Part shown: one piece after another, positions 1 through 5,510 of the stretch | Position numbering within the stretch: position 1 is the first letter of the stretch | Layout: each line of letters opens with the position of its first letter | Assembly (NCBI GenBank): GCA_030650265.1 | Contig: JAUSEJ010000236.1 | Coordinates: 1-5,700, forward strand | Source of the DNA: Dehalococcoidia bacterium | GTDB taxonomy: Bacteria > Chloroflexota > Dehalococcoidia > JACPQF01 | DNA: 5,700 nt | Direction of reading: 5' to 3' | Position numbers and translations under genes: made by a program | Notes under the pieces: generated by a model | Told to the model about the DNA's origin: nothing | The model's input: the letters and a program-made list of their open reading frames with translations, nothing else | Database searches by the model: none

Positions 1-24
1 CCTGATATCGCTCAGTAGCGACAT
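1..24 (-). CDS. Start of the next minus-strand gene (partial; identity uncertain, possibly dxs)
   Basis: Only eight codons are visible: an ATG at 24-22 followed by codons reading MSLLSDIR, running off the left edge with no stop. The start is supported by a good Shine-Dalgarno (GGAGG on the minus strand, 36-32) seven bases upstream. The gene lies on the same strand as ispD and ispF, 180 bp below the ispF stop. The residues resemble the opening of many 1-deoxy-D-xylulose-5-phosphate synthases (M-[ST]-L-L-x-x-I), and that enzyme opens the same MEP pathway, so dxs is an attractive guess. Eight residues cannot establish it. cysS, which follows ispF in some bacteria, usually begins differently. The presence of a gene start is moderately supported; its function is inference. 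Confidence 0.45.
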
Positions 25-31
25 TTTAGAC

Positions 32-106
32 CCTCCAACTAAGTGTCAATGCTCCCGACGGGGCGTCCTTCGGCTGAAGGACACCCCCGGCTACAGACGC
101 ACTTAG
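32..106 (-). promoter_or_regulatory. Nested inverted repeat in the leader of the next gene
   Basis: The core is a stem of seven pairs (65-71 with 76-82) around a 4-base loop (72-75), extended after one C/A mismatch by four G-C pairs (60-63 with 84-87). An outer perfect 7-base inverted repeat (39-45 with 100-106) encloses it, and a 5-base repeat overlapping it (43-47 with 106-110) offers an alternative pairing. No T-run follows on either strand, so it is not a canonical intrinsic terminator. On the minus strand the outer repeat ends two bases before the Shine-Dalgarno at 36-32, so folding could affect translation of the gene starting at 24. I did not recognise a known riboswitch or T-box motif. 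It could also be a dispersed REP-like element. Confidence 0.4.
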
Positions 107-204
107 ACACTATGAGGAAGATAGAAGACATACCTCCGCCCTCACCCTGACCCAAATCTGTTTCAACACTCATGAGCCTACCCCTACTCGCACCAACCGA
201 CAGA

Positions 205-693
205 TCAGCCAATCTCACTACCCAACCTTACAATCGTCGCCACCGCTTGAGCCACCATTCCCTCGCCCCGACCGACAAACCCGAGCCCCTCCGAGGTAGT
301 AGCCTTCACGCTCACACGGTCAACCCCAATTGCCAAGGCCTCACCAATCCGCCGTCGCATCTCGAAAAAATAGGGCGACAGTTTGGGCTGTTGAGCGACT
401 ATAACGGCGTCGACGTTGCCGGGCTCATAGCCCTGCGCTGCTAAAAGATCGCGGACCCTGACCAATAGCCCGATGCTGGAAGCATCCTTATAGGCCGGAT
501 CGCCTGGAGGGAAGTGAATCCCGATATCTCCCAAGGCTGCAGCGCCCAGCAGTGCGTCCATTATGGCGTGTACGACCACGTCCGCGTCGCTATGTCCATC
601 GAGACCAAGATGAAACGGCACCGTTACGCCACCGAGGACCAGAGGCCGACTCTCTACGAGAACATGCACGTCGTAACCGAAACCGACTCTCAT
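205..693 (-). CDS. ispF: 2-C-methyl-D-erythritol 2,4-cyclodiphosphate synthase
   Basis: IspF performs the fifth step of the MEP pathway, cyclising CDP-methylerythritol 2-phosphate to MEcPP with release of CMP. It is a cytoplasmic homotrimer in known members. The 162-residue length is typical. The metal ligands sit at the classical positions: Asp8 and His10 in GYDVH, and His42 after GHSDADVVV. DIGIHFPPGDP (residues 56-66) fits the substrate loop, and ATTSEGLGFVGRGEG (131-145) is the family's CDP-binding and active-site signature, with Thr132, Thr133 and Glu135. The ATG shares one base with the ispD stop (TGATG), and there is no strong Shine-Dalgarno of its own, which suggests translational coupling. 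In some bacteria IspD and IspF are fused; here they are separate. The TGA stop is at 207-205. Confidence 0.97.
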   Translation of the reverse strand: MRVGFGYDVHVLVESRPLVLGGVTVPFHLGLDGHSDADVVVHAIMDALLGAAALGDIGIHFPPGDPAYKDASSIGLLVRVRDLLAAQGYEPGNVDAVIVAQQPKLSPYFFEMRRRIGEALAIGVDRVSVKATTSEGLGFVGRGEGMVAQAVATIVRLGSEIG

Positions 694-1430
694 CAGGCGA
701 CGGCACCACCTTCCCGCTGGCCCACAAGGAAGCGTGCCACAGCGAGATCCAAGGAGGTAGTGATCTTCAGATTATCTTGAGAACCTTCATATATTGCTAC
801 TGGATAGCCAAGACGCTCAACCAGCATGGCGTCATCAGTCACATCGTCACCGCATCTGGCGTAGGCCTCTTTGATTATAGCAGATTTGAATATCTGGGGC
901 GTCTGCACCGCAACAAGTGAACCCCGATCGAGGCTCCTGTGCACCGTCCCGCCCTCCACCACTTTGATCGTGTCCTTGACAGGGATTGCCGGTACGGCCG
1001 CGCCCCAACGCTGAGCAGCAGCAAGCCCCCGGGCCACCATTTCCACGTCGATAAGCGGTCTCGCAGCATCATGGATGAGCACCAGGTCGCAGCCGTCCAG
1101 GTGTTTCAGCCCGGCAGCCACCGAGTCCTGTCGTCTGGCGCCGCCAACGCAGACCTCTATTACCTTTGTATAACCCCCCGACTGGACCAACTCCCGGGCG
1201 CGCTGGAGATTGGCCTCGGACAACACAATGACTATGCGCTCGATAGCCGGGAACGCCTGAAAAACGCCGAGAGAATGGGCTAACACGGGCGAACCGCCAA
1301 GATCGGCGAAGATCTTGTCGAGGCCTCCCATGCGAGCGCTTGCCCCGGCTGCCAAAAGCACAACCCCTGCTCCGCCGATCGTGCCAGGTTCAGATCGACC
1401 CAAATCAGGTTCCTCGCTCAATTGCTCCAT
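693..1430 (-). CDS. ispD: 2-C-methyl-D-erythritol 4-phosphate cytidylyltransferase
   Basis: IspD is the third enzyme of the MEP pathway, joining CTP and methylerythritol 4-phosphate to give CDP-methylerythritol and pyrophosphate. The 245-residue product has the full signature: the CTP-binding loop LLAAGASARMGG (25-36) followed by DKIF (38-41), GGARRQDSV (96-104), HDAARP (120-125), AVPAIPVKDTIK (145-156), QTPQIF (176-181), TDDAMLVE (198-205) and NLKITTSLDL (220-229). The ATG at 1430 gives a 26-nt overlap with the upstream PIN/TRAM gene and about 20 residues of non-conserved acidic N-terminus before the Rossmann-like core. An alternative TTG at 1403, just past that gene's stop, has a GAGGA Shine-Dalgarno (1415-1411) seven bases upstream and would trim nine residues; either start keeps every motif. 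The gene ends in a 1-nt overlap with ispF. Confidence 0.96.
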   Translation of the reverse strand: MEQLSEEPDLGRSEPGTIGGAGVVLLAAGASARMGGLDKIFADLGGSPVLAHSLGVFQAFPAIERIVIVLSEANLQRARELVQSGGYTKVIEVCVGGARRQDSVAAGLKHLDGCDLVLIHDAARPLIDVEMVARGLAAAQRWGAAVPAIPVKDTIKVVEGGTVHRSLDRGSLVAVQTPQIFKSAIIKEAYARCGDDVTDDAMLVERLGYPVAIYEGSQDNLKITTSLDLAVARFLVGQREGGAVA

Positions 1431-2481
1431 TCTTGGTCTGGGCGAAAATCATCCGGCCAGCGACTGTTTGTAACACCCGCGTGACTACTATGTCAAGCTG
1501 AGCATTCAGGTGGCGCCGCCCTCCCTCGACCACGACCATTGTGCCATCTTCAAGGTAACCCACCCCCTGTCCCATCTCCTTGCCTTCCTGAATGATCCGC
1601 ACCATCATCTCCTCGCCTGGAAGGACCACCGATTTCACCGCATTGGCCAGTTCATTTATGTTATACACCTTCACGCCCTGAATCTCTGCCACCCGATTCA
1701 GATTGAAATCGGTGGTGATAATCGGGGCGCGCATACTCTTGGCCAGTTTGACAAGTTTGCCGTCCACCTCGTGAACATCTTCCATTTCCACATCAAGGAT
1801 CTGGATAGGAACCACGGAGTCCTTCTGGAGCTTGTTCAACATATCCAGACCCCGGCGACCGCGGTTGCGCCTGAGGATATCGGCAGAGTCGGCTATGTGT
1901 TGCAGTTCGGCCAGAACGAAACGGGGAATCAAGAATGTCCCCTGAATGAATCCAGTCTGACTGATATCGGCGATTCGTCCATCGATTATAGCGCTTGTAT
2001 CGAGAATAATGTAGTTGTTGCGCGGCGAGGGCTTTGGCTCAGCCGTCACCGTGCCACCCAAACGACTGGAAAGCACGTTAAACAACTCTCGCTCCCGCAT
2101 AACCATTATGGCGATGCTAAAATAGCCGAGGAACATGGAGACCACGAAGGGGAGTATCTCGCCAAAATTGCCCGGAAGCATGGACAGAGGTAGAGCCAAT
2201 AAGGCGGAAATCACTAGACCTACTATCAATCCGATTGTCCCCGCCATCAGATCCTGAGCCGGTATCTGCCTGATCTGCCTGATAATCCAGCGGAAGGGAC
2301 GGGTCGTGAAATAGGGCGCCAGAAGTAGCCCCAGGGCAGAGCCAGAGAGCGTCAATGATAGGACCCAGCGCATGTATTCCGGACTGGCGGACTCACCACC
2401 AATGGCTATGCCCAGCGTCCAACCACCGAAACCGAAGAGAATCATCGCCAGAATTCGAAATATGAACTCTATCGACACCAC
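1405..2481 (-). CDS. Membrane-anchored PIN and TRAM domain protein (YacL family)
   Basis: The product has an N-terminal membrane part, a PIN nuclease domain and a C-terminal TRAM domain, the layout of Bacillus YacL. Residue numbers here count from the GTG at 2487. Four hydrophobic segments lie at about 8-29, 41-60, 80-104 and 111-130. The PIN domain (about 159-285) begins at YIILDTSAIIDGRI and has the expected acidic residues: Asp163, Glu194 in VLAELQHIAD, Asp242 and Asp260 in TTDFNLNR, so it looks catalytically competent for metal-dependent RNA cleavage. The TRAM region (about 295-350, GQGVGYLEDGTMVVVEGG) is a predicted RNA-binding fold. The true substrate in this family is not settled. The first GTG (2487) overlaps the AGGAGG Shine-Dalgarno, so I prefer the GTG at 2481 (5-base spacing) or 2478 (8-base spacing). 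It heads a probable operon with ispD and ispF. Confidence 0.92.
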   Translation of the reverse strand: MVSIEFIFRILAMILFGFGGWTLGIAIGGESASPEYMRWVLSLTLSGSALGLLLAPYFTTRPFRWIIRQIRQIPAQDLMAGTIGLIVGLVISALLALPLSMLPGNFGEILPFVVSMFLGYFSIAIMVMRERELFNVLSSRLGGTVTAEPKPSPRNNYIILDTSAIIDGRIADISQTGFIQGTFLIPRFVLAELQHIADSADILRRNRGRRGLDMLNKLQKDSVVPIQILDVEMEDVHEVDGKLVKLAKSMRAPIITTDFNLNRVAEIQGVKVYNINELANAVKSVVLPGEEMMVRIIQEGKEMGQGVGYLEDGTMVVVEGGRRHLNAQLDIVVTRVLQTVAGRMIFAQTKNGAIERGT

Positions 2482-2486
2482 CAGCA

Positions 2487-2492
2487 CCTCCT
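2487..2492 (-). promoter_or_regulatory. Ribosome binding site deciding the PIN/TRAM start
   Basis: A perfect AGGAGG on the minus strand (2492-2487) precedes a cluster of possible GTG starts. The outermost GTG (2487-2485) shares its first base with the motif, so it cannot be initiated from this site. The GTGs at 2481 and 2478 lie five and eight bases downstream and are the likely starts. Confidence 0.75.
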
Positions 2493-2505
2493 ATGATAAC
2501 CCGAG

Positions 2506-2535
2506 AAAAAAGAAAAGTGCACCGAAGTACACTTT
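2506..2535 (-). terminator. Rho-independent terminator with cUUCGg tetraloop, upstream of the PIN/TRAM gene
   Basis: Read on the minus strand, AAAGUGUAC (2535-2527), loop UUCG (2526-2523) and GUGCACUUU (2522-2514) form a nine-pair stem with one G-U wobble. The C-G pair closing the loop makes the exceptionally stable cUUCGg tetraloop. A U-rich run follows (UUUU from 2516, C, then six U to 2506). This is a convincing intrinsic terminator. It lies about 150 bases below the radA stop and only some 25 bases above the PIN/TRAM start. It could end the radA transcript, attenuate the operon below, or both. Confidence 0.85.
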
Positions 2536-2540
2536 GACAA

Positions 2541-2576
2541 GACAACATGCTGTCCTAGCCATGTAGTTATGTTGCC
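2541..2576 (-). promoter_or_regulatory. Competing inverted repeats just upstream of the terminator
   Basis: On the minus-strand RNA, GGCAACAU (2576-2569) can pair with AUGUUGUC (2548-2541), giving eight pairs with one G-U and a 20-base loop. A shorter alternative pairs 2564-2560 with 2549-2545 and shares bases with the first, so the two are mutually exclusive. The downstream arm is also a near-palindrome at the DNA level (14 bases, 2541-2554, one mismatched pair), which could be a protein-binding site. Position, ending five bases before the terminator stem, is the main reason to suspect regulation. The pairing is seen in the sequence; function is inference. Confidence 0.35.
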
Positions 2577-2653
2577 ACGAGAGGACCAAAGCGACGCCTA
2601 ATAGTACCTGAGCAAGCATAGGGAACTGCAGTAAACTCAATATCTCACTATGA

Positions 2654-2682
2654 AGTTTAGCACACAGGGAGGCAAAAGTCAA
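2654..2682 (-). promoter_or_regulatory. Sigma-70-like promoter for the PIN/TRAM-ispD-ispF operon
   Basis: On the minus strand TTGACT (2682-2677, 5 of 6 to consensus) is followed after exactly 17 bases by TAAACT (2659-2654, 4 of 6). The -35 begins three bases after the radA stop. Transcription would start near 2647, giving a leader of about 165 bases that contains the inverted repeats and the intrinsic terminator before the PIN/TRAM start. Confidence 0.55.
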
Positions 2683-2685
2683 AAC

Positions 2686-4056
2686 TCACTTTAGAGCAAT
2701 TTGCAGTGCCTCGCCCAGATCCCTGGCGCCAATAAGCTCAATGCCCTGCCCCAAAAGGCGAGGATGGACAGACGACCGTGGGAGCAGACAAGCGCGAAAA
2801 CCCAGCTTGGCCGCTTCCGTGAGCCTGCGTTCCACCTGACTAACAGATCGGAGTTCGCCGCCCAATCCCACCTCGCCCATGACCACCAGATCGGGATCAA
2901 CTGGTGCCTCGCGGAAGCTGGAGGCCAGCGCCACGGCCACGGCCAGATCGGCAGCGGGCTCGCTCACCCGGAGTCCACCGACGACGTTCACAAAAATATC
3001 CTGGTTGGAGAGGCCAAGTCCTACCCTCTTGGTCAATACGGCGGCGATGAGCAGGAGCCGATTCAAGTCTATACCGTTGGCCGTTCGCCGGGGGAGACCG
3101 AAGCTCGTGGTAGTCGTTAACGCCTGGACCTCCACCAGGATGGGGCGCGTCCCTTCCAATGTCACTGCCACCGTCGCACCCGTGGTCAAATGGGACCGCT
3201 CGGCGAGAAAGGCTGCCGATGGATTGTCAACCTCTGCCAGTCCGTTGCTGGCCATTTCGAAGACCCCCACCTCGTTGGTAGAGCCGAATCTGTTCTTCAC
3301 GCTGCGAAGCAGTCTGAAAGTGTGGAAGCGCTCCCCCTCGAGATAGAGTACTGTATCGACAATGTGCTCCAACACGCGAGGCCCGGCGATGGTGCCCTCT
3401 TTTGTCACGTGGCCAACAATAAAGACCGGCACGCCAATGGACTTCGCCCAGCGCATGAGACGCTGGGTACATTCCCGCACCTGCCCGACGCTGCCTGCGG
3501 CCGAGCTCAAGTCGCTAAGGTATACCGTCTGGATGGAGTCGATAACAACCAATTTGGGAGACAGAGCCTGAATATGCTCCATGATCGCATCTAGATTGGT
3601 CTCGGAGACGAGGAAAAGCTCATTGCCAGTAATGCCGAGCCGGTCGGCCCGCATTCTTATCTGCTCAGCGGACTCCTCCCCGGATACATAGAGTACCCGG
3701 CCGAGGCTGCGCTCCAGCATGGCGCAGACCTGAAGGACAAGAGTTGACTTGCCAATTCCCGGATCGCCGCCAATCAGCACCAGCGACCCGGGGACAAGGC
3801 CGCCGCCGAGGACCCGATCGAACTCCGCCATGCCCACTTTGGCGCGGCGAAAGTTCTCGGACGCCACTCCCGACAGACGTTGGGGCCTGCTTTGGAGCGT
3901 GGCTGAAGACGCTGAAGTTCCCTGGGGGGAAGACGCCTGAACAGTCTCGACGTAGGAGTTCCACTCATTGCAGTCCGGACATTTCCCCATCCACTTGGGG
4001 CTTTCCGACCCGCACTGCTGGCAGACAAAAACCGTTCTCGCTGCGCGCTTGACCAT
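2686..4056 (-). CDS. radA: DNA repair protein RadA (Sms)
   Basis: RadA is a RecA-like ATPase that promotes branch migration and processing of recombination intermediates together with RecA. The 456-residue length is normal. An N-terminal four-cysteine zinc finger lies at Cys12, Cys15, Cys26 and Cys29. The ATPase core follows, with Walker A GGDPGIGKST (96-105), a GEES motif (126-129) and Walker B LVVIDSIQT (169-177). The RadA-specific KNRFG motif is at 254-258. A C-terminal Lon-protease-like domain extends from about 275 to the end and includes VNVVGGLRVSEPAADLAVA. The ATG at 4056 touches GGAG directly; a better-spaced AGGA lies eight bases upstream. It has its own promoter in the 88-bp gap behind the transporter gene. 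The disA gene that follows radA in Bacillus is absent here. Confidence 0.97.
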   Translation of the reverse strand: MVKRAARTVFVCQQCGSESPKWMGKCPDCNEWNSYVETVQASSPQGTSASSATLQSRPQRLSGVASENFRRAKVGMAEFDRVLGGGLVPGSLVLIGGDPGIGKSTLVLQVCAMLERSLGRVLYVSGEESAEQIRMRADRLGITGNELFLVSETNLDAIMEHIQALSPKLVVIDSIQTVYLSDLSSAAGSVGQVRECTQRLMRWAKSIGVPVFIVGHVTKEGTIAGPRVLEHIVDTVLYLEGERFHTFRLLRSVKNRFGSTNEVGVFEMASNGLAEVDNPSAAFLAERSHLTTGATVAVTLEGTRPILVEVQALTTTTSFGLPRRTANGIDLNRLLLIAAVLTKRVGLGLSNQDIFVNVVGGLRVSEPAADLAVAVALASSFREAPVDPDLVVMGEVGLGGELRSVSQVERRLTEAAKLGFRACLLPRSSVHPRLLGQGIELIGARDLGEALQIALK

Positions 4057-4074
4057 CTCCGTTATCCTAATCTA

Positions 4075-4086
4075 GAAAATATGTTC
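4075..4086 (-). promoter_or_regulatory. SOS-box-like near-palindrome at the radA start point
   Basis: On the minus strand GAACATATTTTC (4086-4075), with its flanks, forms a 14-base palindrome broken at one pair. It matches the Bacillus-type LexA consensus (CGAAC-RNRY-GTTYG) at 11 of 14 positions, with the left GAAC half intact and the right half carrying TTTC instead of GTTC. It covers the position where transcription from the adjacent promoter should begin, a plausible place for a repressor. LexA sites vary among Chloroflexota, so this is a hypothesis. Confidence 0.3.
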
Positions 4087-4091
4087 TGATT

Positions 4092-4120
4092 ATTATAGCA
4101 GAGATAGGATGGCAGAACAA
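4092..4120 (-). promoter_or_regulatory. radA promoter with extended -10
   Basis: The minus strand has a perfect TATAAT (4097-4092) preceded directly by TGC (4100-4098), an extended -10. Seventeen bases upstream of the -10 is TTGTTC (4120-4115, three of six to the -35 consensus). The extended -10 offsets the weak -35. Transcription would start near 4085, leaving a leader of about 28 bases before the radA ATG. Confidence 0.7.
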
Positions 4121-4144
4121 TTCGGTTTCAGCTAGACGGCAGGC

Positions 4145-5323
4145 CTAACTTCTCCGTGCCCTTAAATACTGCCAGCCAAAGGCGACCACGCCGAGAAGAG
4201 GCACCATCCCGGCAAAGATGAACATAGTTCTAAAGTTGCTGGCCTCGAGGACCAGCCCGAACAGCATGGCGCCGAGGCCCGATCCCAACTCTAGGGCGGT
4301 GCCGAACGTCCCCATCGAAGACCCGCGGTCCTCCGGCTCCACCCGGTCGATAGCAAGAGCCATCAACACCGGAATGACACTACCAAGGCTCAATCCCAAG
4401 AGAATGCCCGAGACCAGCAGCATCGCCAGCGAGGTGGAAGCGGAAAGTAACACCAAGGCCACGGCTGCCAAGACAAGCCCGGGTAGGGCTACGCTGGTGC
4501 GACCGAAACGATCGGATGCAGGACCGGCGACGAGTCGAGACAACACCATCGCTGCCGTCACCGCACTAAAGAAGAAACCAAAGTTCCCTATACGGTTGGC
4601 GCTGGCAAACAGCGGCACGAAGGCAATCGCCGTACCCCAAGTAACCGTTAGGCAACATGCAACCGTAGCCGGAAGCAGAGCACCCCGGCTAAAGAGCTTA
4701 CCTCGCGTTCCTTGTGGCCGGTGTTTTAGCCTCGTGGGCTCTTTAATAAGCAGGGTGAGAAGGAAAGCAAGGCCCCCCATAACCGCCGAGGCAAAGAAGA
4801 CGGCCCAGAAGCCATAGATCTGATAGACGAACATGCCCAGCGCCGGGCTAATCGATTGGCTGAGATTGCTGGACGTGCCAAACCAGCCAATGGCCTCGCC
4901 GCGTCTGTGTGAAGGTGTAATGTCGGCGGCAAGGGAAATGCCCGTGCTGCTAAAGCTGGCCAGGCTTGTGCCATGGAAAAGCCTGAGACCGATAAGCAGA
5001 GGGATGCTAACGGCCAGATTGTACAGTAGGGCAGCTGGTAAGAGGACAGCAGAGCCGAGAAGCATCATGCCCTTCCGTCCTCGCTCGTCGCCGTAGCGCC
5101 CGGCGAAAACGCTCAGGATGACGACGGGCACTGAGAACATGCCGACCACCAGGCCGGTTAAGCTCTCGCTGCCGCCTATGGATAGCACATATAGGGGGAT
5201 TACTGCCATCAGTAAAGACGTGCTGCTGAAAAAGGCGGCTCTTCCCAGGCAAGCCAATAGGAAGTCGCGACTTATTAGTCGTTCCGGCTCTACCTCAACT
5301 CCAGCAAATGCTTCCGCTTCCAT
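4145..5323 (-). CDS. Major facilitator superfamily (MFS) transporter, drug/sugar efflux type
   Basis: The 392-residue product has about twelve hydrophobic segments in two halves, joined by a basic, hydrophilic loop around residues 194-214, as expected of an MFS permease in the cytoplasmic membrane. The family motif A, GRYGDERGRKG (75-85), lies between segments 2 and 3. A degenerate second copy, GPASDRFGR (267-275), lies at the matching place in the second half. HRRGEAIGWFGTSSNLSQSISPALG-like sequence around 139-163 resembles proton-coupled efflux permeases of the arabinose-efflux type. The substrate cannot be told from the sequence. The ATG at 5323 is chosen because it follows a GGGAGG Shine-Dalgarno; the reading frame stays open upstream to a TTG at 5377, but that TTG forms part of the -35 box. 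I see no clear terminator between this gene and radA. Confidence 0.92.
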   Translation of the reverse strand: MEAEAFAGVEVEPERLISRDFLLACLGRAAFFSSTSLLMAVIPLYVLSIGGSESLTGLVVGMFSVPVVILSVFAGRYGDERGRKGMMLLGSAVLLPAALLYNLAVSIPLLIGLRLFHGTSLASFSSTGISLAADITPSHRRGEAIGWFGTSSNLSQSISPALGMFVYQIYGFWAVFFASAVMGGLAFLLTLLIKEPTRLKHRPQGTRGKLFSRGALLPATVACCLTVTWGTAIAFVPLFASANRIGNFGFFFSAVTAAMVLSRLVAGPASDRFGRTSVALPGLVLAAVALVLLSASTSLAMLLVSGILLGLSLGSVIPVLMALAIDRVEPEDRGSSMGTFGTALELGSGLGAMLFGLVLEASNFRTMFIFAGMVPLLGVVAFGWQYLRARRS

Positions 5324-5327
5324 CCTA

Positions 5328-5333
5328 CCTCCC
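5328..5333 (-). promoter_or_regulatory. Ribosome binding site deciding the MFS transporter start
   Basis: GGGAGG on the minus strand (5333-5328) stands four bases before the ATG at 5323. No comparable site precedes the TTG at 5377, so the 18 extra upstream codons are not expected to be translated. Confidence 0.7.
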
Positions 5334-5348
5334 ACCGGTTCGCACCCT

Positions 5349-5377
5349 AGCCTAGCACAGGCACAGTACTTCGTCAA
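5349..5377 (-). promoter_or_regulatory. Probable promoter of the MFS transporter gene
   Basis: On the minus strand TTGACG (5377-5372, 5 of 6) is followed after 17 bases by TAGGCT (5354-5349, only 3 of 6 to the -10 consensus). A start near 5342 would give a leader of roughly 20 bases. The poor -10 suggests a weak or activated promoter. Confidence 0.4.
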
Positions 5378-5397
5378 GGAATCGTGGCGAGATTCCT
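5377..5397. promoter_or_regulatory. Inverted repeat next to the transporter -35, possible operator
   Basis: AGGAATC (5377-5383) and GATTCCT (5391-5397) form a perfect seven-base inverted repeat with a seven-base spacer. It abuts, and by one base overlaps, the -35 of the transporter promoter on its upstream side, a usual place for an activator or repressor dimer. No regulator gene is visible in the window. Confidence 0.35.
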
Positions 5398-5427
5398 GAT
5401 GGGGCAGACTGCCGGCCCGACATGATC

Positions 5428-5433
5428 TATAAT
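5428..5433 (+). promoter_or_regulatory. Perfect -10 box for the right-edge gene
   Basis: TATAAT on the plus strand lies 78 bases before the ATG at 5511. No recognisable -35 stands 16-18 bases upstream (the bases there are C/G rich) and there is no TGn extension. Transcription would start near 5440 and give a leader of about 70 bases that contains inverted repeats. Confidence 0.4.
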
Positions 5434-5440
5434 ATGTATG

Positions 5441-5488
5441 TGTCTCATTCTAGCCTTGTTAAGCATTGCTGATTTGAGACAAGCTTAA
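5441..5488 (+). repeat. Interleaved inverted repeats in the leader of the right-edge gene
   Basis: TGTCTC (5441-5446) pairs with GAGACA (5476-5481), and TTAAGC (5459-5464) pairs with GCTTAA (5483-5488). The order is A-B-A'-B', the arrangement of a pseudoknot if transcribed. CTTGT (5455-5459) and ACAAG (5479-5483) offer a further, competing pairing. The set begins just where the transcript from the -10 at 5428 should begin. The repeats could equally be overlapping DNA operators or chance in an AT-richer stretch. Confidence 0.3.
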
Positions 5489-5510
5489 GAGGGAGAAACG
5501 AGGCGATACA

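Noticed and set aside
26..48. A perfect TTGACA on the minus strand (48-43), read as a -35 box.
   Set aside because: A -10 at 17 bases would fall on the start codon at 24 with a poor match, so the transcript would begin inside the gene.
60..87. The GC-rich hairpin below ispF as an intrinsic terminator.
   Set aside because: Neither strand has a T-run after the stem, so it does not meet the usual definition. It is described instead as a structured leader element.
38..172. A 44-codon minus-strand frame starting at the ATG at 172 in the gap below ispF.
   Set aside because: It has no ribosome binding site and no recognisable protein features, and it runs through the hairpin region. Its stop falls just before the next gene's Shine-Dalgarno by chance.
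1510..2193. Long plus-strand frame opposite the PIN/TRAM gene.
   Set aside because: It is antisense to a clearly conserved gene and its translation is histidine-rich with no domain signature. The same holds for the plus-strand frames opposite radA, ispD, ispF and the transporter.
2491..2682. A 63-codon minus-strand frame between radA and the PIN/TRAM gene, with hydrophobic stretches.
   Set aside because: Its TTG start is the -35 of a promoter, it has no Shine-Dalgarno, and its last third contains the intrinsic terminator hairpin and U-run, which explain its phenylalanine-rich end. It is more likely an untranslated leader, though a short protein from the ATG at codon 22 cannot be wholly excluded.
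5324..5377. N-terminal extension of the MFS transporter to a TTG at 5377.
   Set aside because: The extension is cysteine-rich and unlike a transporter N-terminus. It has no ribosome binding site and coincides with promoter elements, whereas the ATG at 5323 has a strong one.
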